This document shows, piece after piece, positions 53,126 to 61,689 of a DNA stretch of 64,000 nt. The notes beneath the pieces were generated by a model that ran no database searches, was not told where the DNA came from, and worked only from the letters and a program-made list of their open reading frames with translations. This DNA comes from Krasilnikovia cinnamomea. GTDB lineage: Bacteria > Actinomycetota > Actinomycetes > Mycobacteriales > Micromonosporaceae. The stretch spans positions 7,130,001 to 7,194,000 of the forward strand of contig NZ_SHKY01000001.1 of the NCBI RefSeq assembly GCF_004217545.1. Direction: 5' to 3'. The number at the start of each line of letters is the position of its first letter. Positions within the stretch are counted from its first letter, which is position 1. A program made the position numbers and the translations under genes.

Positions 53126-53923
53126 ATGGCGTACCAGACGTGGGCGATTCTCGTCGCGATCGGTCTGGGACTGGGTCTGGGCGCGCTGGGACGTCTCGTG
53201 CTGCGCAGCCGGATCAGCCTGTCCTGGTCCGACGCCGTCGTCGCCGGGCTGCTCGGCGCGGCCTGCGGAAGCGTCGTCGGCGGCGTCGGGCGCAGCGCGG
53301 ACCGTCAGCTGCCGGTGGTCGCCGGGGCGGTCGCGGTCGGCGTCACCGTGGCGGCACTACTGGGGATGGAACGCTGGCAGGCCCGGCGGCGGCTGCCACG
53401 CGGGACGGTGCCCGAGCTGATCGCCGGTGGCGAGTCCCACCACATCGAGTTCAAGTCGTCGGCCCGCTACAACCGGCACACCCGGCAGCGCGACGAACGC
53501 GTCGAGCAGGTCATCGCCAAGTCGGTGGCCGGATTCCTCAACGCCGAGGGCGGCATCCTGCTGATCGGCGTCGCCGACGACGGCACGATCACCGGCATCG
53601 AGGACGACTATCCGCTGATCAAGGCGCCGAACCGGGACTACTTCGAGCTGTGGCTGCGCGACATGCTCATCGCCTGCATCGGCGCTCCCGCCTGCGCCGC
53701 CATCCAGGTCAGCTTCGCCGCCGTGGACGGACACGACGTCTGCGTCGTCACCGCCCCGCCCGCCGCGCACCCGGTGTTCCTGCGGCCCGGCAAGGGCCAG
53801 CCGGTCACCCTGTACGTGCGGGTCGGGAACTCGACCCGGGAACTGGCCCTCGACGACGCGCTGAGCTACTGCGTCGACCGCTGGGGACGCCAGGCGCTGC
53901 GGGGCCGTCCCGGCACGGTCTGA
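53126..53923 (+). CDS. Membrane-anchored AlbA_2 (Schlafen-like) domain protein
   Basis: A 265-residue protein with about three hydrophobic segments (about 5-85) and a cytoplasmic AlbA_2 domain (about 100-250) containing HHIEFKSSARY and AEGGILLIGVADDGTITGIEDD (in parts). AlbA_2 (formerly AAA_4) domains bind nucleic acid or nucleotide; a DNA- or RNA-binding part held at the membrane is the simplest reading. The gene is followed at 120 bases by the molybdopterin oxidoreductase; a dyad GACAG-N8-CTGTC lies before it at 53086-53103. Confidence 0.75.
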   Translation: MAYQTWAILVAIGLGLGLGALGRLVLRSRISLSWSDAVVAGLLGAACGSVVGGVGRSADRQLPVVAGAVAVGVTVAALLGMERWQARRRLPRGTVPELIAGGESHHIEFKSSARYNRHTRQRDERVEQVIAKSVAGFLNAEGGILLIGVADDGTITGIEDDYPLIKAPNRDYFELWLRDMLIACIGAPACAAIQVSFAAVDGHDVCVVTAPPAAHPVFLRPGKGQPVTLYVRVGNSTRELALDDALSYCVDRWGRQALRGRPGTV

Positions 53924-53984
53924 CCCCCGCCGCGAGGTCGGGAATGCGGCCGGCTGGTGACACCCCCGCCCGGCCGTGGCACGA

Positions 53985-53996
53985 TACCCGCGGGTA
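53985..53996. promoter_or_regulatory. Perfect palindrome TACCCGCGGGTA
   Basis: A 12-bp perfect palindrome 47 bases before the start of the molybdopterin oxidoreductase gene. Palindromes of this kind are often sites of TetR-family repressors in actinobacteria; no such regulator is adjacent. Confidence 0.45.
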
Positions 53997-54042
53997 ACAA
54001 GGCGTGGGCCGCGGTGTGGCGGCCCGGAAGGCTGGTGACACC

Positions 54043-56277
54043 ATGCCCGGCGAGACCCGTACGGCGTACCGGACCTGCCCGCTGTGTGAGGCGGCCTGCG
54101 GCCTGGAGCTCACGGTCGCCGACGACCGGATCGTGGCGGCGCGCGGCGACTCCGCGCACGTCTTCAGCCACGGCTTCGTGTGCCCCAAGGGCGCCACGTT
54201 CGGGCAGCTGTCGGCGGACCCGGACCGGCTGCGCCGCCCGCTGGTGCGCCGCGGCGAGCGGCACGAGGAGGTCAGCTGGGCGGAGGCGTTCCGCGCGATC
54301 GAGGCGGGACTCGGCCCGATCCTGCAGCGCCACGGCCCCCAGTCGGTCGCGGTGTACCTGGGCAACCCCAACGTGCACACGATGGCCGGCGGGCTCTACC
54401 TCTCGCCGCTGCTGCGTGCCCTGGGCAGCCGCAACATCTTTTCCGCCAGCACGGTCGACCAGATGCCCAAGCACGTGTCCTGCGGCTATCTGTACGGCAG
54501 CCCCCTGGCCATCCCCGTGCCCGACGTGGACCGTACGGATCTGCTGCTGATGCTCGGCGCGAACCCGTGGGAGTCCAACGGCAGCCTGGCCACCGCGGCG
54601 GACTTCCCCGGCCGGCTCAAGGCGCTGCAGGCGCGCGGCGGCCGGTTCATCGTGGTCGACCCGCGCCGGACCCGGACGGCCGAGCACGCCGACGAGCACG
54701 TCGCGATCCGGCCGGGCACCGACGCGTACCTGCTGTTCGGCATCGTGCACACGCTGGTCACCGAACACCTGGTTAACCTCGGCGCGCTCGCCGGCCATGT
54801 CACGGGCCTGTCCCAGGTCGGTGAGCTGGCCAAACCGTTCACCCCGGAACGGGTGGCGGCGGCGTGCGGGGTGCCCGCGCAGCGGATCCGCGGCCTCGCC
54901 CGCGAACTGGCGGCCGCACCCACCGCCGCGGTGTACGGCCGCATCGGCACCTGCACGGTCGAGTTCGGCACGCTGACCAGCTGGCTCGTCGACGTCGTCA
55001 ACGTGCTCACGGGCAACCTCGACCGGCCCGGCGGGGTCATGTTCCCGCTGGCCGCGCACCTGCGCCCGCACGCGCGCTCCGGCGGCAAGGGGTTCACGGT
55101 GGGCCGCTGGCACAGCCGGGTCCGGGGGCTGCCCGAGGTCAAGGGCGAGTTCCCGGTCGCCACGCTCGCGGACGAGATCGAGACGCCGGGCGACGGGCAG
55201 GTCCGGGCGTTCGTCACCGTGGCCGGCAACCCGGTGCTGTCCACGCCGAACTCGGGGCGGCTGGACCGGGCGCTGGCCGGGCTGGACTTCATGGTCAGCG
55301 TCGACCCGTACCTGAACGAGACCACCCGGCACGCCGACGTGGTGCTGCCGCCCACCGACGCCGCCCGCAAGGGGCACTACGACTTCTCGTTCCTGGCGCT
55401 GGCGGTGCGCAACTTCGCGGCGTACTCGCCGCCGGTGCTGCCCGCCGACGGCGGGGGGATGGACGAGTGCGACATCCTGGCGCGGCTCACGCTGCTGGTC
55501 ACCGGCCAGGGCGCCGACGCCGACCCGGCGGTGCTGCACGAGCGGATGCTGGAACAGGCGCTGCAGCGGGTCGTGGCCGCCGCGCCGTCGGCCGAGCGTA
55601 CGGTGGCCGAGCTGCGGGCCATGGTGGACGGCGAGCATCCCGCGGAGCGCCTGCTCGACGTGGCGCTGCGCACCGGCGCGTACGGTGACGGTTTCGGTGC
55701 CCGGCCCGACGGGCTGTCGCTGGCCCGCCTGCTGGCCGAGCCGCACGGGGTGGACCTGGGCCCGCTGCGCCCGCGCATCCCGGAGGTGCTGCAGACCCCG
55801 AGCGGCACGGTCGAGCTGTGCCCGGCGCCGATCGCGGCGGACGTGGAACGGCTCCGCGCCGCCCTGGACCGCCAGCGCGACGACCTGGTCCTCATCGGCC
55901 GCCGCCACCTGCGTTCCAACAACAGCTGGATGCACAACGTGCCGGCGTTGGTGAAGGGACGCGACCGGTGCACGCTGCAGATCCATCCCGACGACGCGGC
56001 CCGGCTGGCGCTGACCGACGGCGACGACGCCCGGGTGGTGTCGCGGGCCGGCTCGGTGTCGGCGCCGGTGGAGGTCACCGACCGGGTGATGCCGGGCGTG
56101 GTGAGCCTGCCGCACGGGTGGGGTCATGACCTGCCGGGGACCCGGATGGCGGTCGCCGCCGCCCACCCGGGGGTGAACAGCAACGTGCTCACCGACGAGT
56201 TCGCGATCGACCCGCTGTCGGGCAACAGCGTGCTCAACGGCATCCCGGTGGAGGTCAAGGCCGCGGGCCGGCCCTGA
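54043..56277 (+). CDS. Molybdopterin oxidoreductase, formate dehydrogenase/nitrate reductase-like, without Sec/Cys at the usual site
   Basis: ATG 54043 gives 744 residues with 4Fe-4S site CPLCEAACG...FVCPKG and the bis-MGD domains, ending with the MopB-CT-type stretch RRHLRSNNSWMHNVPALVKG. At the position where FdhA has ARI-Sec-HS, this protein has DQMPKHVSCGYLYGSP, a different active-site loop found in a separate branch of the family; the metal ligand is not clear from sequence. No partner subunits are adjacent and no twin-arginine signal is seen, so it is a single-gene cytoplasmic enzyme. The substrate is unknown; it is not a second formate dehydrogenase by active-site criteria. Confidence 0.8.
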   Translation: MPGETRTAYRTCPLCEAACGLELTVADDRIVAARGDSAHVFSHGFVCPKGATFGQLSADPDRLRRPLVRRGERHEEVSWAEAFRAIEAGLGPILQRHGPQSVAVYLGNPNVHTMAGGLYLSPLLRALGSRNIFSASTVDQMPKHVSCGYLYGSPLAIPVPDVDRTDLLLMLGANPWESNGSLATAADFPGRLKALQARGGRFIVVDPRRTRTAEHADEHVAIRPGTDAYLLFGIVHTLVTEHLVNLGALAGHVTGLSQVGELAKPFTPERVAAACGVPAQRIRGLARELAAAPTAAVYGRIGTCTVEFGTLTSWLVDVVNVLTGNLDRPGGVMFPLAAHLRPHARSGGKGFTVGRWHSRVRGLPEVKGEFPVATLADEIETPGDGQVRAFVTVAGNPVLSTPNSGRLDRALAGLDFMVSVDPYLNETTRHADVVLPPTDAARKGHYDFSFLALAVRNFAAYSPPVLPADGGGMDECDILARLTLLVTGQGADADPAVLHERMLEQALQRVVAAAPSAERTVAELRAMVDGEHPAERLLDVALRTGAYGDGFGARPDGLSLARLLAEPHGVDLGPLRPRIPEVLQTPSGTVELCPAPIAADVERLRAALDRQRDDLVLIGRRHLRSNNSWMHNVPALVKGRDRCTLQIHPDDAARLALTDGDDARVVSRAGSVSAPVEVTDRVMPGVVSLPHGWGHDLPGTRMAVAAAHPGVNSNVLTDEFAIDPLSGNSVLNGIPVEVKAAGRP

Positions 56278-56307
56278 GGGGCGGGCCCGCGTCCCGATCA
56301 CGCACGC

Positions 56308-57885
56308 TCAGAGCGTGAAGCGGTCCACGATGCGGCGCAGGTCCGCCGACATCGTGGCGAGCTGACCCGCGGCCTGGTCGGCGTCGCCCAGACCCGCGGT
56401 GATCCGCCGCATGGAGGCGGCAACGGCGTCGATCGTCTCGGCGACCGTGCCACCCGCCGAGGCGGCCTCGGAGACGTTGCGGGTCATCTCGCTGGTCGTC
56501 ACGGTCTGCTCCTCGACCGCCGACGCGATCGTGGTCTGGAACTCGCTGATCCGCCCGATGATCTCGCTGATCTCCGCGATCGCCGCCACCGCGCCGGCCG
56601 TGTCCTCCTGGATCGCCGCGACCCGCTGACCGATGTCCTGAGTGGCCCGCGCCGTCTCCTGCGCCAGATCCTTCACCTCACCGGCCACCACCGCGAAGCC
56701 CTTGCCCGCGTCCCCCGCACGCGCGGCCTCGATCGTCGCGTTCAACGCCAGCAGGTTCGTCTGCTCCGCGATCGACGTGATCACGTTCACCACGTTCCCG
56801 ATCTCCGTCGACGACTCACCCAGCCGTGCCATCACCGTCGAGGTGTCCGCCGTCACCTCCACCGCCCGCGCCGCCACACCGGCGGCATGCGTGGCGCTCT
56901 GCCCGATCTCCCGGATCGACGCACCCATCTCCTCGGCCCCGGCCGCCACCGTGTGGATGTTGGTCGACATCGTGGCCGCCGAGTCGGCCACCGCCGCGGA
57001 CTGCCGCGCGCCGTTCTGCGCGTCGGCGACGCTTTGCCGGCTTCCCTCTGCCAGCCCGTCGGCCGCTCCACCCAGGGTGGTGGAATGGTCGGACAGCTCC
57101 GTGACCGTCTGGCGCAGCGTGCCGATCGCCCGGCGCAGCATGTCGGCCATCTTGCCCAGCTCGTCCTTCTGGTTGACGTCCGGGTCGTGGGACAGGTCGC
57201 CGTCGGCCACCGCCTCCAGCACCCGCGACACGCGGCCCAGCGGGGCGACGATCTGCCGGGCGATGAAGAGCGCCAGCAGCACCGCCAGCGCGACCGCGAC
57301 CGCGAAGACCACGGCGATCCAGGTCCGGGTGGCGGTCACGGTGGCGTCGAAGTCCTTGCCCGCCACCAGGGCCTTGTTCGCCCGGGCGATCTCGGCCGAG
57401 AACATTGCTTCGTACGCCTTGCGCAGCTCCCGGTTGGGGCCGAACGCCGCGGTCAGCGCGGCGGCGTGATCACTGGGATAGATCGTGAACTCGGCCTGCA
57501 GCGCCACGAACCACGAGCTGGTGGCCTTCTGGATCTTGTCGATGGTGGCCCGGTCGGCCCCCTGCGCGAGGCTGCGTGCGCCGGCGAGTGCCTCCTTGAT
57601 CTTCTGCTGGCGCCCCAGCGCCTCGTCGCGGAACTTCACGTCCCCGCCGATGAGGTAGCCCCGCTCGTCGTTGGCCGCCGCCTTGGCCGCCAGCGCCGCG
57701 CTGTTCAGGTAGTTGATGTACGGCACGGCCCGGTTGAGCTCCTCAGTCCGGGTGCTCTGCAGGCCGCTGATGCCCGCCAGACTGATCACGCCGGTGATCA
57801 CCGTGCCGGCGATCGCCACCGCGGCGACCGTGAGAACCTTCGTCGAAACCCTACGGTTGCCGACCCACCCAGCCAGACCTGCCAT
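56308..57885 (-). CDS. Methyl-accepting chemotaxis protein, copy 1
   Basis: A 525-residue receptor: transmembrane helix near 15-35, a four-helix-bundle-type ligand domain (about 36-185, RAVPYINYLNSAALAAKAAANDERGYLIGG in parts), a second helix near 190-212, HAMP (to about 265), and a signalling domain. The hairpin tip reads AEQTNLLALNATIEAARAGDAGKGFAVVAGEVKDLAQ (in parts), the universal CheA/CheW contact. No C-terminal CheR pentapeptide is present. RBS GGGGGAG. It is under a FliA-type promoter. Signalling segment shares 207 identical bases with copy 2. Confidence 0.95.
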   Translation of the reverse strand: MAGLAGWVGNRRVSTKVLTVAAVAIAGTVITGVISLAGISGLQSTRTEELNRAVPYINYLNSAALAAKAAANDERGYLIGGDVKFRDEALGRQQKIKEALAGARSLAQGADRATIDKIQKATSSWFVALQAEFTIYPSDHAAALTAAFGPNRELRKAYEAMFSAEIARANKALVAGKDFDATVTATRTWIAVVFAVAVALAVLLALFIARQIVAPLGRVSRVLEAVADGDLSHDPDVNQKDELGKMADMLRRAIGTLRQTVTELSDHSTTLGGAADGLAEGSRQSVADAQNGARQSAAVADSAATMSTNIHTVAAGAEEMGASIREIGQSATHAAGVAARAVEVTADTSTVMARLGESSTEIGNVVNVITSIAEQTNLLALNATIEAARAGDAGKGFAVVAGEVKDLAQETARATQDIGQRVAAIQEDTAGAVAAIAEISEIIGRISEFQTTIASAVEEQTVTTSEMTRNVSEAASAGGTVAETIDAVAASMRRITAGLGDADQAAGQLATMSADLRRIVDRFTL

Positions 57886-57938
57886 CTACCGTGCTCCCCC
57901 GTGACCGACGACCGGATGGACCCGGTCTCGTTTCACAG

Positions 57939-57966
57939 CGATCGGCAGGTAGCGCAGCGGGCTGAC
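57939..57966 (-). promoter_or_regulatory. FliA-type promoter of chemoreceptor 1
   Basis: Minus strand GTCAG, 15 bases, GCCGATCG, about 54 bases before the ATG. Chemoreceptor genes are normal FliA targets, so this serves as a positive control for the other sites. Confidence 0.8.
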
Positions 57967-58037
57967 CCTCCCGGCACGTGGCTGAGAGAATTCACCCGGC
58001 GTTCACGAGACGCCGCTCGGGAACGCCGGGTGCGCGG

Positions 58038-59615
58038 TCAGAGCTGGAAGCGGTCCACGATGCGGCGCAGGTCCGCCGACATCGTGGCGAGCTGCCCCGC
58101 CGCCTGGCTGGCGCCGTCGACCCGGGAGTTGATCCGGCCCACCGCCCCCGCCACGTCGTCGATGGTCTGGGCGACCGCGCCGCCCGCCGAGGCGGCCTCG
58201 GTGACGTTGCGGGTCATCTCGCTGGTCGTGACGGTCTGCTCCTCGACCGCCGACGCGATCGTGGTCTGGAACTCGCTGATCCGCCCGATGATCTCGCTGA
58301 TCTCCGCGATCGCCGCCACCGCGCCGGCCGTGTCCTCCTGGATCGCCGCGACCCGCTGACCGATGTCCTGAGTGGCCCGCGCCGTCTCCTGCGCCAGATC
58401 CTTCACCTCACCGGCCACCACCGCGAAGCCCTTGCCCATGTCACCGGCCCGCGCGGCCTCGATCGTCGCGTTCAACGCCAGCAGGTTCGTCTGCTCCGCG
58501 ATCGACGTGATCACGTTCACCACATTGCCGATCTGGGTCGACGACTCACCCAGCCGCGCGATCACCGTCGAGGTGTCCGCCGTCACCTCCACCGCCCGCG
58601 CCGCCACACCGGCGGCATGCGTGGCGCTCTGCCCGATCTCCCGGATCGACGCACCCATCTCCTCCGCGCCGGCCGCCACCGTGTGGATGTTGGTCGACAT
58701 CGTGGCCGCCGAGTCGGCCACCGCCGCGGACTGGCGGGCACCCTCCTGCGCGTCGGTCACGCAGTGCCGGCTGGTGTCCGACAGGTTCTGGGCGGCTCCG
58801 CCGAGCGTGGTGGAATGCTCGGACAATTCCGTGACCGTCTGGCGCAGAGTTCCGATCGCCTGGCGCAGCATGTCGGCCATCTTGCCCAGCTCGTCCTTCT
58901 GGTTGACGTCCGGGTCGTGGGACAGGTCGCCGTCGGCCACCGCCTGCAACACCCGCGACACCCGGCCCAGCGGGGCGACGATCTGCCGGGCGATGAAGAG
59001 CGCCAGCAGCACCGCCAGCGCCACGGCGATCGCGAACACCACGCCGATCGACCAGCGGGTCGCCCGTACGGTGGCGTCGAAGTCCTTGCCCGCGACCAGC
59101 GCGTCGTTGGCCCGGCTGATCTCGGCCGCCAGTTTGGTCTCGTACGTCTTGCGCAGCTCCCGGTTGGGGCCGAAGGCGGCCTTCACGGCGGCCTCGTGGT
59201 CACTCTCGTACGTGGTGAACTCGGCCTGCAGCGCGGCGAACCAGGCGTCCATCGCCTTCTGGATCTCGTCGATGGTGGCCCGCTCGCTGGCGGTGCCCCG
59301 GGAACGCGCCCCGGCGAGGTCCACGTTGACCGTCTTCTGGCGACCGAGCGCCTCGTCGCGGAACTTCGTGTCACCCGCGATCAGGTAGCCCCGCTCGTCG
59401 TTGGCCGCCGCCTTGGCGGCGAGCGCGGCCGAGTTCAGCTCGTTGATGTACGGCACGGCGCGGCTGAGCTCCTGCGTACGGGTGCTCTGCAGGCCGCTGA
59501 TCCCGGCGAGGCTCACCGCTCCGGTGACCACCGTGCCGGCGATCGCCACCGCGGCGACCGTGAGAACCTTTGTCGACACCTTGCGGTTGCCGACCCAGCC
59601 TGCGAGACCTGCCAT
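58038..59615 (-). CDS. Methyl-accepting chemotaxis protein, copy 2
   Basis: A 525-residue paralogue of copy 1 with the same membrane-sensor-HAMP-signalling layout. The sensor domain differs at many positions (e.g. TSERATIDEIQKAMDAWFAALQAEFTTYESD in parts), so ligand specificity may differ, while the signalling domain is almost unchanged. It is upstream of copy 1 in the same direction with 152 bases between, and has its own FliA-type promoter. Confidence 0.95.
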   Translation of the reverse strand: MAGLAGWVGNRKVSTKVLTVAAVAIAGTVVTGAVSLAGISGLQSTRTQELSRAVPYINELNSAALAAKAAANDERGYLIAGDTKFRDEALGRQKTVNVDLAGARSRGTASERATIDEIQKAMDAWFAALQAEFTTYESDHEAAVKAAFGPNRELRKTYETKLAAEISRANDALVAGKDFDATVRATRWSIGVVFAIAVALAVLLALFIARQIVAPLGRVSRVLQAVADGDLSHDPDVNQKDELGKMADMLRQAIGTLRQTVTELSEHSTTLGGAAQNLSDTSRHCVTDAQEGARQSAAVADSAATMSTNIHTVAAGAEEMGASIREIGQSATHAAGVAARAVEVTADTSTVIARLGESSTQIGNVVNVITSIAEQTNLLALNATIEAARAGDMGKGFAVVAGEVKDLAQETARATQDIGQRVAAIQEDTAGAVAAIAEISEIIGRISEFQTTIASAVEEQTVTTSEMTRNVTEAASAGGAVAQTIDDVAGAVGRINSRVDGASQAAGQLATMSADLRRIVDRFQL

Positions 59616-59664
59616 CTCCGTGCTCCCCCGTGACGAGACCGGACGCCCCGGCCATGTGCCACAG

Positions 59665-59692
59665 CGATCGGCAACCGGCCGGGACGCCTGAG
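59665..59692 (-). promoter_or_regulatory. FliA-type promoter of chemoreceptor 2
   Basis: Minus strand CTCAG at 59692-59688, 15 bases, GCCGATCG at 59672-59665, about 50 bases before the ATG at 59615. Confidence 0.82.
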
Positions 59693-59883
59693 AGCCGTCT
59701 CACATATCGGGGCGACCCTCCGTGGTGATCATGGAGCGCTGACGGTAAACGTCCAGGCCACAGGCCACAGGTCCAGCACGAAACGCAATGGACAGACCTT
59801 TCGGCCGCGCGCCGCCGAAAATCCCGCCACCGTCGGATGGCTCTGACCCGATAGGACCTCCCCGTCAGTCCGACCTTTCGCGC

Positions 59884-61344
59884 TCAAGCAGCGCAGGCGA
59901 TGGCCTGGTCGATGTCGGCGGTGACCGCTCCGGCGCCAGGGTGGCGGGCTGCGGCGGCGCGCATCGATCGCAGATCCCTGGTGATGCGGGCCGAGCGCAG
60001 GCCCGGCACCGCCGCCAGGGCGACCCGGCTGGCACGGTCGGCCTCCGCCAGATGCCCGGCCCGGAAATGCAGCGCGGCCAGGCGGGTCGCGCACAGCGCG
60101 ACGGCGCGGGCACGGCCACCGGTGAAGCCGCGTACGGCTCGGCTCAGGCGTTCCCCGGCGTCGTCGCTGAAGGCACCGGTCGCGGCCGCCAACGAGTACG
60201 CGGCCTGGCCGGTGACGCTGTCGACGTGAGCGTCGTTCAGGAACCTGGTCATCCACTCGGGCGTGGTCTCGGGAGTCACGTCGGCGTATGCGTCCTCGGC
60301 GAGGCCGATCTGCTGCCGCGTGCCGTCCGCGTCCGCCAGGGCTCCGAACGCGCGCGCCTTGACGCCGTGCAGCGCGAAGCGTACGGCCGGGCTGACGCGG
60401 TCGTCGCCTTCGGCCATGCGGATGATCTTCAGGCACTCGTGCGGCGATCCGAGGTACAACTGCTGCGTTGCGACGTCGGACAGGATGTGAGCGCGCAGAT
60501 CGCTGTCGTCGGCGTCGGTCGCGGCGTACAACGCCAGTTTGAAGAGGGTACGGGCACCATCCTGTTCACCGGCGTCGAAAGTAGACCATGCGGCGCGTTC
60601 GGCGAGACTGCCGACCGCCGAATTGAGCCGATCACGGACCGGCTGGCTCATGTGCGCAGGCAACAGCCCGACCGCCCAGCGGAGCTGGGTACGGGCCATC
60701 TCCCGCGCCAGGCCCCCGCCGAAACGCAGGTCCCAGGTGGTGAACATGTCGGCGGCCTGCTCCACCTGTACGACATCGGGCAGGCCGACACGGTGGGGAA
60801 TCGTGGCCGACCCCAGCGCGGCGACAGCCCTGCTGACCGGCTCCCCCAGCGGCCCTCCCGCTGCGATCGCGGCGACAGCGGCGGTGAACGCGCGTCGTTT
60901 CATGGTGTCCGCTTCCTCACCGGTTCCGTACGACGCCAGCCTAGCCCCGTCCGGTTCCCGGTGGGGCACAGCGGCGCCACGCAGGCGGACCTTCAAAGCG
61001 CTCTCGTAGCCGGTGACGACCGCCGGGGAGACTGCCCGGCTGCCGGTCTCGACTCGGCTGATATGGCCGACGGACACCCCGGCTTCCCGGGCGACGGTCG
61101 CCTGGCTGACGTGCGCCTTCTCTCGGAGCTGCCGCAGGGCGGCACCGTCCAGACCGTCCACCTGAATCCCTTCCGGGGTTGCCGCAACCGTTTGCCGCAC
61201 CACGTGCCGCAGTGAAGCAACGCTGACCCGCTGCCGTCGCTGCGCCACGGTGGTTCCAGTGAACCACCGCGACTGGTGGGCGCGCAGGACCCCGAGGGGT
61301 GTCGGCACCGCGTCCACAATCGACCAAGGAGGACGGATGCGCAC
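59884..61344 (-). CDS. XRE-type HTH regulator with TPR-like C-terminal region
   Basis: GTG 61344 is chosen because CGGAGAG lies seven or eight bases before it; GTG at 61203 or 61200 is also possible and the frame is open to 61557. An HTH_3 domain (LRQLREKAHVSQATVAREAGVSVGHISRVETG, in parts) is followed by a hydrophobic Ala-rich stretch and about 300 residues of helical repeats. Proteins of this build are common in streptomycete-type actinobacteria, where small divergent partners lie next to them. Here the small gene at 61414-61668 is divergent and may be its partner. Ligand or DNA site is not known. Confidence 0.8.
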   Translation of the reverse strand: MRIRPPWSIVDAVPTPLGVLRAHQSRWFTGTTVAQRRQRVSVASLRHVVRQTVAATPEGIQVDGLDGAALRQLREKAHVSQATVAREAGVSVGHISRVETGSRAVSPAVVTGYESALKVRLRGAAVPHREPDGARLASYGTGEEADTMKRRAFTAAVAAIAAGGPLGEPVSRAVAALGSATIPHRVGLPDVVQVEQAADMFTTWDLRFGGGLAREMARTQLRWAVGLLPAHMSQPVRDRLNSAVGSLAERAAWSTFDAGEQDGARTLFKLALYAATDADDSDLRAHILSDVATQQLYLGSPHECLKIIRMAEGDDRVSPAVRFALHGVKARAFGALADADGTRQQIGLAEDAYADVTPETTPEWMTRFLNDAHVDSVTGQAAYSLAAATGAFSDDAGERLSRAVRGFTGGRARAVALCATRLAALHFRAGHLAEADRASRVALAAVPGLRSARITRDLRSMRAAAARHPGAGAVTADIDQAIACAA

Positions 61345-61413
61345 GCTGCCAGCTCTCCGACTCATCGCGTACGCCCGGAAACAGATCGTCACGGCAGACA
61401 CGACGGGTTCCGC

Positions 61414-61668
61414 GTGAGCGCGGCACCTGGTGATCGTCTCCCGGAGCCGCACGACGCGGCCCTCCCCGCTGGGGTCGATCTCGTCCGCAGCCCGCTTGGC
61501 GGGTTCGCCGTTCGCCTCGACGGCGTCCTTGTCGGTTGGATCCACCAGGACCGGCACGGCGGGTGGAGGGCCTACCAGCGGACCGGACCCGCCACGACCG
61601 GGCGTCTTCTCGGAACGTACCCAAGAAACACGGCGGTGCAGCGGATCATCGCGGCCGAACCGGCATGA
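61414..61668 (+). CDS. Small protein, divergent from the HTH regulator
   Basis: GTG 61414 opens an 84-residue frame whose second half (GGFAVRLDGVLVGWIHQD, GGWRAYQRTGPATTGRLL) reads like a real folded domain, with Gly/Trp/Arg pattern and good codon use. No ribosome site is obvious. It is divergent from the HTH gene and runs toward the phosphatase gene. XRE/TPR regulators in actinobacteria are often paired with a small gene; this may be one. Confidence 0.6.
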   Translation: MSAAPGDRLPEPHDAALPAGVDLVRSPLGGFAVRLDGVLVGWIHQDRHGGWRAYQRTGPATTGRLLGTYPRNTAVQRIIAAEPA

Positions 61669-61689
61669 CGGGACGACGCAGCCCTCCGG

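Noticed and set aside
54043..56277. Second Sec-containing enzyme
   Set aside because: No in-frame UGA occurs and the loop at the Sec position is of a different type.
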